Shown piece after piece: positions 17,955-27,937 of a stretch of 64,000 nt of DNA (positions are counted from its first letter, which is position 1; each line of letters starts with the position of its first letter). The DNA is from Paenibacillus algorifonticola (GTDB lineage Bacteria; Bacillota; Bacilli; Paenibacillales; Paenibacillaceae): positions 539,836 through 603,835 of the forward strand of contig NZ_LAQO01000001.1 of the NCBI RefSeq assembly GCF_000971975.1, in the 5' to 3' direction. The notes beneath the pieces are model-generated. The model was given only the letters and a program-made list of their open reading frames with translations, was not told where the DNA came from and did not search any database. The position numbers and the translations under genes are program-made.

Positions 17955-18830
17955 TTACACGTTCTTCTGGTATTTGTTGCGAAGCATAATCGCCGAGAAG
18001 TTCATAATCAACAGCAGGGCTAGGAGAACGAGAATACCGCTTGCTGCCAGCTCCTTGAATTCAAGCTGCGGCTTGGAAATCCAGTTATAGATTTGGATAG
18101 GCATAACCGTAAACGAGTCCATCAGGCTGTTCGGCAGAAACGCCACGTAAGTAAGCGCGCCGATCATGACTAGCGGAGCCGTCTCACCGATAGCGCGGGA
18201 CATCGCCAATATAACGCCGGTCAAAATTCCTGCGAGGGAAGACGGAATGACCGAACGGGATACGGTCTGCCATTTTGTCGCGCCAAGAGCAAAGGAAGCA
18301 TCACGCCGCGACTTCGGAACCGCGCGAATCGCTTCCTGCGCCGATACGATTATAATCGGAAGCACAAGCAGCGTCATCGTAAACGCGCCCGCGATCAGGC
18401 TGCGATCCAGCGACATCAGCCGCACAAAAATCGTCAAGCCGAGAATACCGTATACAATGGATGGCACACCCGCAAGTGTACTAATATTAAGCTGAATAAG
18501 TCGGGTCAGACGATTTTTTCCTGCATATTCCTCCAGATAAATGGCTGCTCCAACTCCAAGCACGAAGGATAAAGGCAGCATAATAAGCAGCATATAAACA
18601 GTGCCGACAAGCGCAGATTTCATCCCTGAGCCGTCTGCTTTACGTGAGGGAAATTCGGTAAAAAGCTGGGGCTGCAGGCGGGCTACGCCATCCACAAGCA
18701 CATCGATTATAAGTGCGCAGAGTGCCAATACACCTACCGATGTGGCAATAACGAATAAAATGTGCAGCAGCCAGTCCACCCTCCGACGATTCGCAATCTG
18801 CTTGCGATTGGCATCTTGAAAAATACTCAT
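17955..18830 (-). CDS. pstA: Phosphate ABC transporter permease PstA
   Basis: A 291-residue inner-membrane subunit with about six transmembrane segments. The permease coupling motif is ALGATKWQTVSRSVIPSSLAGI, and the family segment SRAIGETAPLVMIGA is present. It pairs with PstC, whose stop lies 1 nt upstream, so the two genes are tightly coupled. Confidence 0.96.
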   Translation of the reverse strand: MSIFQDANRKQIANRRRVDWLLHILFVIATSVGVLALCALIIDVLVDGVARLQPQLFTEFPSRKADGSGMKSALVGTVYMLLIMLPLSFVLGVGAAIYLEEYAGKNRLTRLIQLNISTLAGVPSIVYGILGLTIFVRLMSLDRSLIAGAFTMTLLVLPIIIVSAQEAIRAVPKSRRDASFALGATKWQTVSRSVIPSSLAGILTGVILAMSRAIGETAPLVMIGALTYVAFLPNSLMDSFTVMPIQIYNWISKPQLEFKELAASGILVLLALLLIMNFSAIMLRNKYQKNV

Positions 18831-18831
18831 A

Positions 18832-19791
18832 CTAATACTCCTCCCGGAATCGTCTCGCTATATATTGGGCAAGAATATTTAACAGGAACGTAATGACGAA
18901 CAGCGTCATGCCAACAGCAAAAATCGAACCGTATTCCAGAGATCCATGCGGGGTATCTCCAAGGCTCACCTGAACAATATAAGCGGTCATCGTCTGGATG
19001 CTGTCCAGCGGGTTGGCCGTAAGCGATGGCGTAGCCCCTGCAGCAACGGTCACGATCATCGTTTCCCCGATAGCGCGAGAGAACGCCAGTACAGCGGAAG
19101 CTACGATGCCGGAAAAAGCAGCAGGCACGACGATTTTCAAAGCGACCTCGAAGCGTGTAGCTCCAAGCGCATAAGCGCCGTCACGGAGGCTTCTCGGTAC
19201 TGCCGACATTGCGTCCTCGCTGAGCGAGCAGACCATTGGAATAATCATAATACCGACAACAATACCCGCGCTTAGAGCGTTGAACACGCCAGCATTCGGG
19301 AATATATCGCGGATCAGAGGCGTAATCAGGCTAAGGGCAAAGTAGCCGTATACGATTGTCGGCACGCCAGCCAATACTTCAAGAATCGGTTTTACAATTT
19401 TGCGTACAATTTTAGGCGCATACTCTGATAAATAAATAGCGCTTGCCAGACCGAATGGAATCGCAACGAGACAAGCAATCAGGGTAATCATAAGCGTGCC
19501 GTTCAGCAGAGGCAGAACACCGAAGCTTTTAGGCGTAATAAGCGGTGACCATTTTGTACCGAACAAAAAATCGAATACCGGCACCTTTTGGAAAAAAGCA
19601 AAGGTTTCCGAAATTAGAGTAACGACAATACCGATTGTCGTTAATACCGAGATAGACGCACACAAGAATAAAAGCACTGGCATTACTTTATTCATAATGC
19701 TCACGCGCTCATTCTTGAATACGTACGCTCCCGCTTTGGATGAAACATTTGTTTGCGGCTGGTTGTTTTCCTGCATCGCTTCGCCTTGCAT
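18832..19791 (-). CDS. pstC: Phosphate ABC transporter permease PstC
   Basis: A 319-residue permease subunit with about six membrane segments after a polar N-terminus of about 30 residues. The coupling loop [23 protein letters not shown] and [16 protein letters not shown] are typical. ATG 19791 has AAGGAGATGA upstream. The 115-bp gap to pstS contains a stem-loop. Confidence 0.96.
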   Translation of the reverse strand: MQGEAMQENNQPQTNVSSKAGAYVFKNERVSIMNKVMPVLLFLCASISVLTTIGIVVTLISETFAFFQKVPVFDFLFGTKWSPLITPKSFGVLPLLNGTLMITLIACLVAIPFGLASAIYLSEYAPKIVRKIVKPILEVLAGVPTIVYGYFALSLITPLIRDIFPNAGVFNALSAGIVVGIMIIPMVCSLSEDAMSAVPRSLRDGAYALGATRFEVALKIVVPAAFSGIVASAVLAFSRAIGETMIVTVAAGATPSLTANPLDSIQTMTAYIVQVSLGDTPHGSLEYGSIFAVGMTLFVITFLLNILAQYIARRFREEY

Positions 19792-19840
19792 ATCTGCGTC
19801 ATCTCCTTGCCTTTACAATTCATTAACATATATGGCGAGA

Positions 19841-19872
19841 AAAATGTGATGCCCCACGAGACACCACATTTT
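19841..19872 (-). terminator. Attenuator-like stem-loop between pstS and pstC
   Basis: On the minus strand, AAATGTGGTG pairs with CATCACATTT (one wobble) and a short T-rich tail follows. Such structures after a binding-protein gene commonly lower transporter-subunit expression relative to the binding protein. Confidence 0.55.
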
Positions 19873-19905
19873 GTCGCCTTCCCTTAGTGTTTGTTTAGGA
19901 AGAAA

Positions 19906-20910
19906 TTAAGATTGCAACTTTGCAGCTTCTTCTGCATATTTCTCATCTGGAAGAGCGATGTAGCCTACTTCGTCTGCAAGAGGTCCGATGTTGTTAATGT
20001 AATAGTTAGCAAATGCGTTAACTTCTGGACGCTCAAGCTCTTTTTTATTCACATAGATGAAGAGAGGGCGGGACAATGGTGCGTAGGTGCCATCTTTGAT
20101 CGTTTCATGCGAAGGCGTGATTGCGCCTGTGCCGCCATCAATTGGTACAAGCTTCAGCTTATCCTGGTTCTCTTCGAAGTAAGCGAAGCCGAAGTAGCCA
20201 ATTCCGCCTTTGCTGCCGGATACACCTTGTACAAGCGTGTTGTCATCTTCACTGAAGCTGATTGCTTTATCGTTACGAATGCCTGCCTTATCTAGAATAG
20301 CTTCATTGAAATAGTCATACGTACCGGAATCTGCACCCGGGGAGAAAAATACGATCGGCTCAGCCGGCCATGTATCGCGAACATCCTTCCAAGTCGTTAC
20401 CGTGCTGCCAGTCATAAACATTTTGTTCAGCTCTTCTACCGTCAAGTGATCAACAAAATCATTGTCTTTGCTCACTACAACGGACAGACCATCATAAGCT
20501 ACGGTCAGCTCTGTATATTCAATGCCTGCGGTTTTACAATTGGCCGCTTCTTCCTCCTTGATTGGACGGGAAGCATCCGCAATTGCAATTTCATTCGCAC
20601 AAAACTGTTTGAAGCCGCCGCCTGTGCCGGATACACCAACGGGTACGCGAACATCCGGGTGCTCTTTGTTGAATTCCTCAGCAGCCGCTTCCGTCAGTGG
20701 GAATACGGTACTGGAGCCATCGACTTTAATATCGCCCGACAATTTTGCAGCTTCAGAAGCTGCTGGCGCCTCGGATGCCGCCGACGTCGCTGCGGCCGAA
20801 CTATTCGTTGCGGTGTTGCCGCCTGTATTATTTCCACATGCTGCTGCAAATACTAGCGTCATTACTATTCCCGACATCAAGATCCCCTTAAAGCCTTTAG
20901 CTTTCAACAA
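19906..20910 (-). CDS. pstS: Phosphate-binding lipoprotein PstS
   Basis: The extracellular phosphate receptor of the Pst importer. The signal peptide ends in a lipobox (VFAAAC) followed by a Ser/Ala-rich linker. The binding domain shows [30 protein letters not shown] and [11 protein letters not shown] 20910 (334 residues) is chosen because GAGGAG lies 8 nt upstream; a GTG at 20919 overlaps that RBS. A four-repeat Pho box lies 67-105 bp upstream, so PhoP should activate it under phosphate starvation. Confidence 0.96.
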   Translation of the reverse strand: MLKAKGFKGILMSGIVMTLVFAAACGNNTGGNTATNSSAAATSAASEAPAASEAAKLSGDIKVDGSSTVFPLTEAAAEEFNKEHPDVRVPVGVSGTGGGFKQFCANEIAIADASRPIKEEEAANCKTAGIEYTELTVAYDGLSVVVSKDNDFVDHLTVEELNKMFMTGSTVTTWKDVRDTWPAEPIVFFSPGADSGTYDYFNEAILDKAGIRNDKAISFSEDDNTLVQGVSGSKGGIGYFGFAYFEENQDKLKLVPIDGGTGAITPSHETIKDGTYAPLSRPLFIYVNKKELERPEVNAFANYYINNIGPLADEVGYIALPDEKYAEEAAKLQS

Positions 20911-20976
20911 CTCAACCACTCCTCTAATATTATCTACACTTGAATGTTTCCTACGTCTTCTATCCTACTAGCTGTT

Positions 20977-21015
20977 TGTAAATGCCGTATTCGGTTTTTG
21001 TAAAATCCATGTTAA
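20977..21015 (-). promoter_or_regulatory. Pho box upstream of pstS
   Basis: On the minus strand, four hexamers lie at exact 11-bp spacing: TTAACA (21010-21015), TTTACA (20999-21004), CGAATA (20988-20993) and TTTACA (20977-20982). This matches the TT(A/T/C)ACA repeats bound by PhoP dimers in Bacillus. The first repeat overlaps the stop codon of the upstream chemoreceptor gene. Confidence 0.85.
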
Positions 21016-22199
21016 AAATATGAATCTAGCAAATGTTCGATTTCCGCCGCTGCCTGAACCGTCTGGGCGTAGGCCTGCTGTGACAGCTTACCAATGCTTT
21101 CCGAGCTGTCGCGGTTATCGGTTGCGGCATGGAACAGACGTGCGAAAGCCTCCCCCGCTTGCATTACATACGTCTCGCTCGATGCCGCATTCGCCCGTCC
21201 CTCACGCGCTAGCGCGGTAGCTCCAGCTATAGCCGCAATAATCTTTTGAGTCATCCTCGTAATTTGATCCGCCGACCGTTTCGTCTCGCCAGCCAGCTTC
21301 ATTACCTCCCCCGCAACGATAGCAAAACCTCTGCCATGGATGCCTGCGCGGGCTGCTTCTATAGAGGCGTTAATCGCTAGCAGATTGCTCTGCTCCGCCA
21401 AATCCCCAATAAGTCTCGATATGTGACTGATTGAGCTCGTCTCGCCTTGTAGCTCATTTATCCGCTGCTCCTGCTGCAAGGAATTGGCGGCACTAAGAGA
21501 AAAGGCCTCTTTGACCTTATCCAGCTCTTTTTTTCCTTCAAAAGTAAATTCTAGCATTTTGGCGCTTATCGTTTCACCCACACGGGATGATTGCTGCACA
21601 ACGCCTACAACCTCCTCAATTTCACTGAGGCTTGTGCTCACGCTGTTAATCATCAGCATTTGCCGATTCATCTCTGCCCGCTGAAGCTCGCGCGAGATGC
21701 GCAGCAGATCAGGCGCAGTTAATATTCCTGCAAGCTTGCCCTCAGCCGTCACTATTACACAATCACATACCGATTCATCAGGACGACTTAACGCCTCATC
21801 AATGAGTTGCTGGGGATTATCGTTTAAATCGGTCATAATCGGGTGGTCATCCATGAAGAGGCCAACGGCTTTGTCATCATACAATTCAGCGCTAAAACGG
21901 CTGCTTTGCCTCATAAAAAAACGATTTCGCATCATGAGTCCAACCGGATACTCGTTCGTATTGCAAATCACAATGCATTCGCTGCCCGGATTACGCTTAA
22001 AAAGCGCAGCAGCCTCTCTGCAAGTTTGGGTATCCTTTACCATAATCCCCTGCCGCATAAAAACCGCCAACCTAATATCCATATGCTGCAATGAAACGAC
22101 AGTCGGCTTAGGACTCTCCTTCGGTGCTGCGGATGATTCTAATGGATCAGTTAGTTCGGGTTTCGTATCTATTGGATGCTCTAACTCGGCAATAGCCAT
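21012..22199 (-). CDS. Soluble methyl-accepting chemotaxis protein with CBS-pair sensor
   Basis: A 395-residue chemoreceptor with no transmembrane segment. The N-terminal 170 or so residues form a CBS pair (YPVGLMMRNRFFMR, DCVIVTAEGKLAGILTAPDLL), followed by the MCP signalling domain with its hairpin tip in LAEQSNLLAINASIEAARAG and [16 protein letters not shown]. The CBS pair resembles that of the CBS-GGDEF protein in this window, so the receptor may sense a nucleotide or another cytosolic signal. It is probably part of a cytoplasmic or polar chemoreceptor array. The RBS is AAGGGTGAG. Confidence 0.85.
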   Translation of the reverse strand: MAIAELEHPIDTKPELTDPLESSAAPKESPKPTVVSLQHMDIRLAVFMRQGIMVKDTQTCREAAALFKRNPGSECIVICNTNEYPVGLMMRNRFFMRQSSRFSAELYDDKAVGLFMDDHPIMTDLNDNPQQLIDEALSRPDESVCDCVIVTAEGKLAGILTAPDLLRISRELQRAEMNRQMLMINSVSTSLSEIEEVVGVVQQSSRVGETISAKMLEFTFEGKKELDKVKEAFSLSAANSLQQEQRINELQGETSSISHISRLIGDLAEQSNLLAINASIEAARAGIHGRGFAIVAGEVMKLAGETKRSADQITRMTQKIIAAIAGATALAREGRANAASSETYVMQAGEAFARLFHAATDNRDSSESIGKLSQQAYAQTVQAAAEIEHLLDSYF

Positions 22200-22351
22200 T
22201 CAATCTCACCCTTCTTTCTTTTATCTTTCTTGACTATAGGTCTTTAGCATCAACTAACATCCGATGCAATGTTAACGCAGTGTCAAATTCGTTCAAGTCA
22301 GGTACTTCCCTATTTTAAAATGGAAATAACACCCAATCTTTATAACAGCAC

Positions 22352-22402
22352 AAAAAAGCCAGTTGTTTCACGCTTTGGAGCGCATGAAAACAACTGGCTT
22401 TA
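22352..22402. terminator. Strong intrinsic terminator after the dCache chemoreceptor
   Basis: AAGCCAGTTGTTTCACGC pairs with its near-complement, flanked by A- and T-runs. It is 85 bp or more downstream of the minus-strand chemoreceptor gene and usable in both directions. Confidence 0.85.
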
Positions 22403-22488
22403 TTTTATAAAATATGATTTTAACATGATTATATCCCAATCCAGATAACGTACTTGTAACGTATGCAGCCGCTATCGCTACGGCAAGA

Positions 22489-24600
22489 CTAAATTTTAAA
22501 CTGCGACAGTTTATCCAGCAGCTCCTGAACCATATGGTCCAGCGATTCAGCCGCCGCCGATATTTGCTGCATCGACGCGAGCTGCTCCTCGGAGGCCGCC
22601 GCGACATTATGGGAATTCGATGCGGTATCGCCAGCTATAACCGCCATTTGCTCAACACTTGCGGTCATTTGCTGCGAGCTTGCATTCATTTGTCCAGCCG
22701 CTGCTGAAACCTCTTGAATTTGACCGCTCACCGCGCTCATTTCATTCATAATCGCATGGAAGAGCTCGCCGCTTTCTTCTACGGTTTGCGCGCCGCTCGC
22801 CACTTCCTTAGACCCTCTTTGCATCGTTTGCGCCACATGCTCCGTATCGCTGCGGATGCCATCCACAAGCTGTGATACTTGATCCGCTGCCTGCTTCGTT
22901 TGCTCTGCCAGCTTGCGCACCTCTTGCGCTACTATCGCAAAGCCTCGGCCATGCTCGCCTACACGCGCAGCCTCAATGCCCGCATTCAGCGCCAGCAGGT
23001 TTGTTTGTACGCTGATCGCTGTAATCAAACCTGTCATTTGTCCAATTTGGGCCGAGCGTTCATTAAGCCGTTCAATCGCTGCTTCCGTCTCGGAAACCGA
23101 ATGCTGAATTTGTCCCATTTGCCGAACAGCTTGCTGCATCAGTTGATAACCATCAGCCGTCTGGAGCGCGATGCCATTCGCAGAGACCGCTACTTGATCG
23201 CTCGATTCCGCTATCCTCCGAACATGGCTGGACATCGCCTGCATCTCCTCGGCGGTGCCGCCTGTATGCTGATTTTGCGTCTCGGCATCCATTGCCACCG
23301 TCTGAATGGATTCGGCAATCGTTTCGGACGCTTTGCTCGTCTGATCAGCGCTAGCCGTCAGCTGCTCCGACGTTTCACGGACAGCTACTCCGAGATTCGT
23401 CACGAGCTGGAACATGCTACTCAGCTTATCGGTCATGCTATTGAAGGAGGCAGCCATATGGCCCAGCTCATCCTGCTGTTTAATGGCAATCGTCTGAGTG
23501 AGGTCGCCCTCGGCCATTTTTTCAAGGCCCTTATTAAACAATTGCAGCTTGCGAATGACCATAAAGCGAATCAGGAGAGAAATAATAACACCTAATAAAA
23601 GCATTGAACTTATCGCAACGATAAGCAGGCTCGTTTGACTCTCCGTAAATTCTGCAAAAATCGCTGTTTTCGGAATGACGCTTTGGCTGTACCAGAACTG
23701 GGTACTTCCTGGCAGTGCGATCGGCTCGAACAGCCGCAGCACTTCGTCTCCGTCTGCATTCGGGGTATAGCCCGATAGGCGCGTTCCTTTCATCACATCA
23801 TTCAGCAAAGCCTGTTTTTCTGCATTATCGCCAAAAGGCTGATTTAAAGTGGCAGGGTCGTTGGGATTAGCCAAATACATGCCCTTTTCACTTATGAGCG
23901 ATACATGCCCGCCCATCGGAGTATATTCGGCTGCTGCTTTTTGAAAGCTTTCAATCGATATATCCGCCCCTACGATGCCTAGAAAGCTGCCGCTTTGATC
24001 CATGATCGGAACAACTATCGAGGTAATAAGCGTCTGCTCGCCTGCTACTTCATAAAAATACGGATCGACATAAGTCGTTTTTTTCGACTGCTTGGGCAAT
24101 AAATAATAGTCTCCTGCACCTTCCACCGTATAATCCGTTAGTGGCGTAATCGCTGTTCCACTGCCATTGTGGAAAACATAAGGAATAAAGCGGCCTGTTT
24201 TATCATCGTATGTCGTGTAATTAATGTTTTCTTCATCGCTCTGGTCAAAAGCATCCGGCTCCCAGAGCGTATAATAAGCGAGCACTTGCGGATCATTTTC
24301 GACCATTGTCTTCAACAGCTCGACGACGGTTTGCCGCGACAGCTGCTGCTCGCTGCGGGTTTCCTGAAGAGTGAGCTTCAATGTCTCTAGCTTCGATTCT
24401 ACTGACGTCATTTCCCGCTGAATCGCCATCATAAAATCCGTTCCGGCAATTTGCCCCTCCTGCTCGCCTTTCGTCACAGCAAGCGTCCGCAGCTGATTCA
24501 AGTTCAGTGTAATCATGACACTGAAGATGGCAAGCAAACACACGATGACACTGGATACCAATTTAACCGTCAAAGATAAATGCCAATGTTTCTTTCTCAC
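22489..24600 (-). CDS. Methyl-accepting chemotaxis protein, dCache type
   Basis: A transmembrane chemoreceptor of 703 residues from GTG 24600 (preceded by GGAGGGG; an ATG at 24627 lacks an RBS). TM1 lies near residues 8-30. An extracellular double-Cache domain ([46 protein letters not shown]) binds a small ligand. TM2 lies near 325-345, then HAMP ([17 protein letters not shown]) and the MCP domain with the conserved tip [20 protein letters not shown]. The ligand is unknown; amino-acid binding would be typical of such Cache domains. Confidence 0.92.
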   Translation of the reverse strand: MRKKHWHLSLTVKLVSSVIVCLLAIFSVMITLNLNQLRTLAVTKGEQEGQIAGTDFMMAIQREMTSVESKLETLKLTLQETRSEQQLSRQTVVELLKTMVENDPQVLAYYTLWEPDAFDQSDEENINYTTYDDKTGRFIPYVFHNGSGTAITPLTDYTVEGAGDYYLLPKQSKKTTYVDPYFYEVAGEQTLITSIVVPIMDQSGSFLGIVGADISIESFQKAAAEYTPMGGHVSLISEKGMYLANPNDPATLNQPFGDNAEKQALLNDVMKGTRLSGYTPNADGDEVLRLFEPIALPGSTQFWYSQSVIPKTAIFAEFTESQTSLLIVAISSMLLLGVIISLLIRFMVIRKLQLFNKGLEKMAEGDLTQTIAIKQQDELGHMAASFNSMTDKLSSMFQLVTNLGVAVRETSEQLTASADQTSKASETIAESIQTVAMDAETQNQHTGGTAEEMQAMSSHVRRIAESSDQVAVSANGIALQTADGYQLMQQAVRQMGQIQHSVSETEAAIERLNERSAQIGQMTGLITAISVQTNLLALNAGIEAARVGEHGRGFAIVAQEVRKLAEQTKQAADQVSQLVDGIRSDTEHVAQTMQRGSKEVASGAQTVEESGELFHAIMNEMSAVSGQIQEVSAAAGQMNASSQQMTASVEQMAVIAGDTASNSHNVAAASEEQLASMQQISAAAESLDHMVQELLDKLSQFKI

Positions 24601-24732
24601 GCTTCCCGCTCCCCTCCAAAACAACATGAATCGTTAATCGACAATATTCTCACATTTGTTTATAGGCATATAGAACCATATCATTTATCCTTCGTACCTA
24701 ATGTGTAATTTAAAGCTTTTTCCAATGCAAAG

Positions 24733-24757
24733 AACCGCGAATGAAATTCGCGGTTTC
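24733..24757. terminator. Intrinsic terminator after the GH42 gene
   Basis: AACCGCGAA and TTCGCGGTT form a perfect 9-bp stem with a T-rich tail. It lies 20 bp downstream of the beta-galactosidase gene. Confidence 0.8.
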
Positions 24758-24776
24758 TTTACAAACCTTGGAGCGA

Positions 24777-26843
24777 TTAATGAGATTTACGTTTTAAAAT
24801 CCGAATATCATACGCAGCAAGCGCCAGTGCAGCCCCCACTTGACCACCATTCAAAACATCCTCATAGGAGTGGTCATCGAGCACCACTTGCTGCTCTTGC
24901 GGTGTGAAGTTGGATATGAATACATAGTCCGACTCTCCATCGCCGCGCAGCTGCGCGGTCACGCCGTCAGGCAGCTCGGTATCGAGCACTTTGCGAATGC
25001 CTTCCTGCTCGACAAGCGTCTTGAAGAAATCTGTGAAAAATGGTTCTTTATTGCGGGAAGCTACATAATATGCTTTCCCCTTACCCAAGCGGTTCACCGT
25101 CAAAGCCGGACGGCCAGCATAAAAATCTTCGCCGTATACGGCCAGCGCCTCTGCTCCTTCTAGGTGGATAAGATCGCAAAGCTCATGCGCTTCGTACTCA
25201 CCGGACAAGCCAAGAGCATTGCCTTCCGCCATGACTACGCGATTCGTCTCGCCGTCATGAAGGGAATCAATTTCCTCTGACCAAATGCCGAGCGTTTTGC
25301 GAAGCGGCCCTGGGAAGCCCGTCAAGAAGCATAGATCGCTTTCGTTAACGATGCCTGTCCAGTAAGTCGCAATAAACGTGCCGCCATTTTCAACAAACTT
25401 CTCAATAGCCTCGCCAACACCTGGACGCACCATGTACAGCATAGGCGCGATTACGATTTTATATGATTCCAAAATGCATTCGGAATCGATAATGTCTACC
25501 GGTATGCCGAGCTCCCAGAACGGACGGTAATGCTTGCGCGCTGTTTCCTCGTAATGAATACCGCAGTTGCGCGGGCCTTGGGAATCTTTGACCGCCCAGC
25601 GGTTTTCCCAATCATAAATGATCGCGACTTCCGGCTTAACCGTTGTGCCGACCACATCTTCAAGCTTCGTAAGCGCATGGCCTACGTCGGTCACATCTTT
25701 AAATACACGGGTGTGCTCATGTCCGACATGGTCAACGACCGAGCCATGCAGCTTTTCGCTGGAGCCGCGGCTTTTGCGCCATTGGAAATATTGCACGGTA
25801 TCCGAGCCATGGGCTACGGCCTGCATGGAAGAAAGCAAATGCATGCCCGGCTTCTTCAGCTTGCTGACCGGCTGCCAGTTCGTCATGCTCGGCGTGCTTT
25901 CCATCAGCATAAATGGCTTGCCGCCTTTGAGCGAACGGAAAATGTCATGGTTGAAGCCGATCCAAGCGGCCAGCTCGCTGTCGCTCTCCAGGCTGTGCCA
26001 AGTCGGGTAAGCGTCCCATGAAATCATATCGAGCAGATCCGCAAACTTCCAATAATTCAGCCCTTCGAAGTCGAGCATAAAATTAGTTGTAATAGGCAGC
26101 TCCGGGTTGATCGCGCGAAGCGGCTCCATTTCTTTGCGGCAGAAGTCTACCGTCTGATCGGTAACAAAACGCATCCAGTCCACATTCATGCCGTGAACGG
26201 CTCGTTCCCCGCGCCGCGTTGGCGTATCGACTTGGCTCCAATCGGTATAGGTGTGGCTCCAGAACGTCGTCCACCAAGCATCATTCAATGCATCAAGTGT
26301 GCCATAACGCTGCTGCAGCCAGCCGCGGAACGCCTCGGCGCATAGGTCGCAATGGCATTCGCCGCCGAATTCATTGGAAATATGCCAGCCAATAACAGCC
26401 GGGTGGCTCGAATAACGCTCAGCAAGCTTCGTATTCATCATTTGCACTTTCTCGCGGTACACCGGAGAGGAGAAGCAATGATTATGACGGGCGCCATGCA
26501 GATTGCGAATGCCGTTCTCGTCTACACGGAGCACTTCCGGGTACTTAGAGGACATCCATGCTGGTCTCGCTCCGCTCGGCGTTGCAAGCAGCGCATAAAT
26601 GCCGTTAGCTGCAAAACGATCGAGCAATTGATCCATCCACTCAAAGGTGAAGACGCCTTCCTCTGGTTCAAGGGCAACCCAGCCGAAAATGCCAACCGAC
26701 ATGACATTGCTGTGCGACAGCTTCATTAAACGAATATCTTCCTCTAAAATATGAGGATATTTAAGCCACTGGTCCGGATTATAATCCGCGCCGTGAAGCA
26801 TTTGGGGAATTTTCGAGCTGATTGGTGGAAATTTGCTGCTCAT
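24777..26843 (-). CDS. Beta-galactosidase, glycoside hydrolase family 42
   Basis: Cleaves terminal beta-galactosides in the cytosol. It opens with MLHGADYNPDQWL, typical of GH42. The acid/base glutamate lies in WHISNEFGGECHCDLC and the nucleophile in FMLMESTPSMTNWQP. The cysteines in NHCFSS and GECHCDLC probably bind the structural zinc. A trimerisation domain and a short C-terminal domain follow. ATG 26843 has AGGAGG at 8 nt and gives 688 residues; the longer frame to 26906 has no RBS. It is divergent from an AraC regulator that probably controls it. Confidence 0.95.
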   Translation of the reverse strand: MSSKFPPISSKIPQMLHGADYNPDQWLKYPHILEEDIRLMKLSHSNVMSVGIFGWVALEPEEGVFTFEWMDQLLDRFAANGIYALLATPSGARPAWMSSKYPEVLRVDENGIRNLHGARHNHCFSSPVYREKVQMMNTKLAERYSSHPAVIGWHISNEFGGECHCDLCAEAFRGWLQQRYGTLDALNDAWWTTFWSHTYTDWSQVDTPTRRGERAVHGMNVDWMRFVTDQTVDFCRKEMEPLRAINPELPITTNFMLDFEGLNYWKFADLLDMISWDAYPTWHSLESDSELAAWIGFNHDIFRSLKGGKPFMLMESTPSMTNWQPVSKLKKPGMHLLSSMQAVAHGSDTVQYFQWRKSRGSSEKLHGSVVDHVGHEHTRVFKDVTDVGHALTKLEDVVGTTVKPEVAIIYDWENRWAVKDSQGPRNCGIHYEETARKHYRPFWELGIPVDIIDSECILESYKIVIAPMLYMVRPGVGEAIEKFVENGGTFIATYWTGIVNESDLCFLTGFPGPLRKTLGIWSEEIDSLHDGETNRVVMAEGNALGLSGEYEAHELCDLIHLEGAEALAVYGEDFYAGRPALTVNRLGKGKAYYVASRNKEPFFTDFFKTLVEQEGIRKVLDTELPDGVTAQLRGDGESDYVFISNFTPQEQQVVLDDHSYEDVLNGGQVGAALALAAYDIRILKRKSH

Positions 26844-26985
26844 CTGTTTAACCTCCTGTAATAGCGGCTTTCGTTTGACGAACGCCCATTCTTTAACTAT
26901 ATTCATATTATATATTTCGATTTATCGAAACTAAATCTCACAATATTCTAATCACTATAAAAATATGAAACAGGATGTGCAGCAT

Positions 26986-27813
26986 ATGGATACGATTGCA
27001 TTTCCGCTTGTAACGGATACCGAGCTTGCGCTGCCGCTTTACGTCGACATTATCGGACATTGGGGCAACCAGGAGACGATAGATCGCATGAATGGCTTTC
27101 CCCACTATCAATGGCTGCAAGTCGCTTCAGGGGAAGGCGAGCTTATTATCGGTGAAAAAAGCTATTCGGTGAAAAATGGCCAAGGCTTCTGCCTGTTTCC
27201 CGGAGTGCCTCATCGTTATTATGCGACCCGCGAGCCGTGGGATGTGCATTTTGTAAGCTTTGGCGGCAGCCTGTGTGAACCGCTGTTTCAGCAGGCTGGC
27301 ATTACCGAATCCGGCGTATATGCAACAGCAGATGGAGAGGTATTAATTTCACATATGCGCAGCATATATGCCATGTCGCAGTCGGACCGCCCGTTCCTTG
27401 GATTGGAATGCTCGAAGCTGCTCTATGCGATGCTGCTTGATCTGATGAAGGTCGTACGTGTCAGCTCTCATTCTGCGCATCAAAGCTTATCGCGGCTCCA
27501 TCCCGTCATTCAATATATTGAAGCGCACGCTGGCAGCCTCATTACGATTGAGGATTTAGCCGGGACGATTAACGTGACGCCGCAATATTTATGCCTTTTA
27601 TTTAAAAAAGCGATGCGCATGCGGCCGATGGAATACGTTAACCGCGAGCGAATCAGCCGCAGCAAGCAGCTTATGTTCCGCGAGAGCACGCTGAAAATGC
27701 AGGAAATCGCCAAGCTGTCCGGCTTCGACAGCGCCAGCTATTTCAGCTCCGTCTTCAAGCGGCTGGAAGGCGTTGGGCCCGAGCAGTTTAAAAAAATGCA
27801 TGGCATGCGTTAA
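26986..27813 (+). CDS. AraC family regulator, cupin N-domain
   Basis: A sugar-responsive activator of about 275 residues. An N-terminal cupin-like domain (VASGEGELIIGEKSYSVKNGQGFCLF, FPGVPHRYYA) is followed by two helix-turn-helix motifs at the C-terminus (TIEDLAGTINVTPQYLCLLFK and MQEIAKLSGFDSASYFSSVFKR). It is divergent from the GH42 gene, so a galactoside inducer is a fair inference. ATG 26986 has a weak AGGA; ATG 26965 has none. Confidence 0.9.
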   Translation: MDTIAFPLVTDTELALPLYVDIIGHWGNQETIDRMNGFPHYQWLQVASGEGELIIGEKSYSVKNGQGFCLFPGVPHRYYATREPWDVHFVSFGGSLCEPLFQQAGITESGVYATADGEVLISHMRSIYAMSQSDRPFLGLECSKLLYAMLLDLMKVVRVSSHSAHQSLSRLHPVIQYIEAHAGSLITIEDLAGTINVTPQYLCLLFKKAMRMRPMEYVNRERISRSKQLMFRESTLKMQEIAKLSGFDSASYFSSVFKRLEGVGPEQFKKMHGMR

Positions 27814-27937
27814 GATGGATCAGCCTGAAGCCTGAAAGCCGCTGGCTATCTAGCAGACCGCGCGGCATGTTATAATGCCAGCATCTGCTTTATTTATGAT
27901 GTCGTTACAAGTGGTTGTTTAGAAAGGAATGAAGAGG

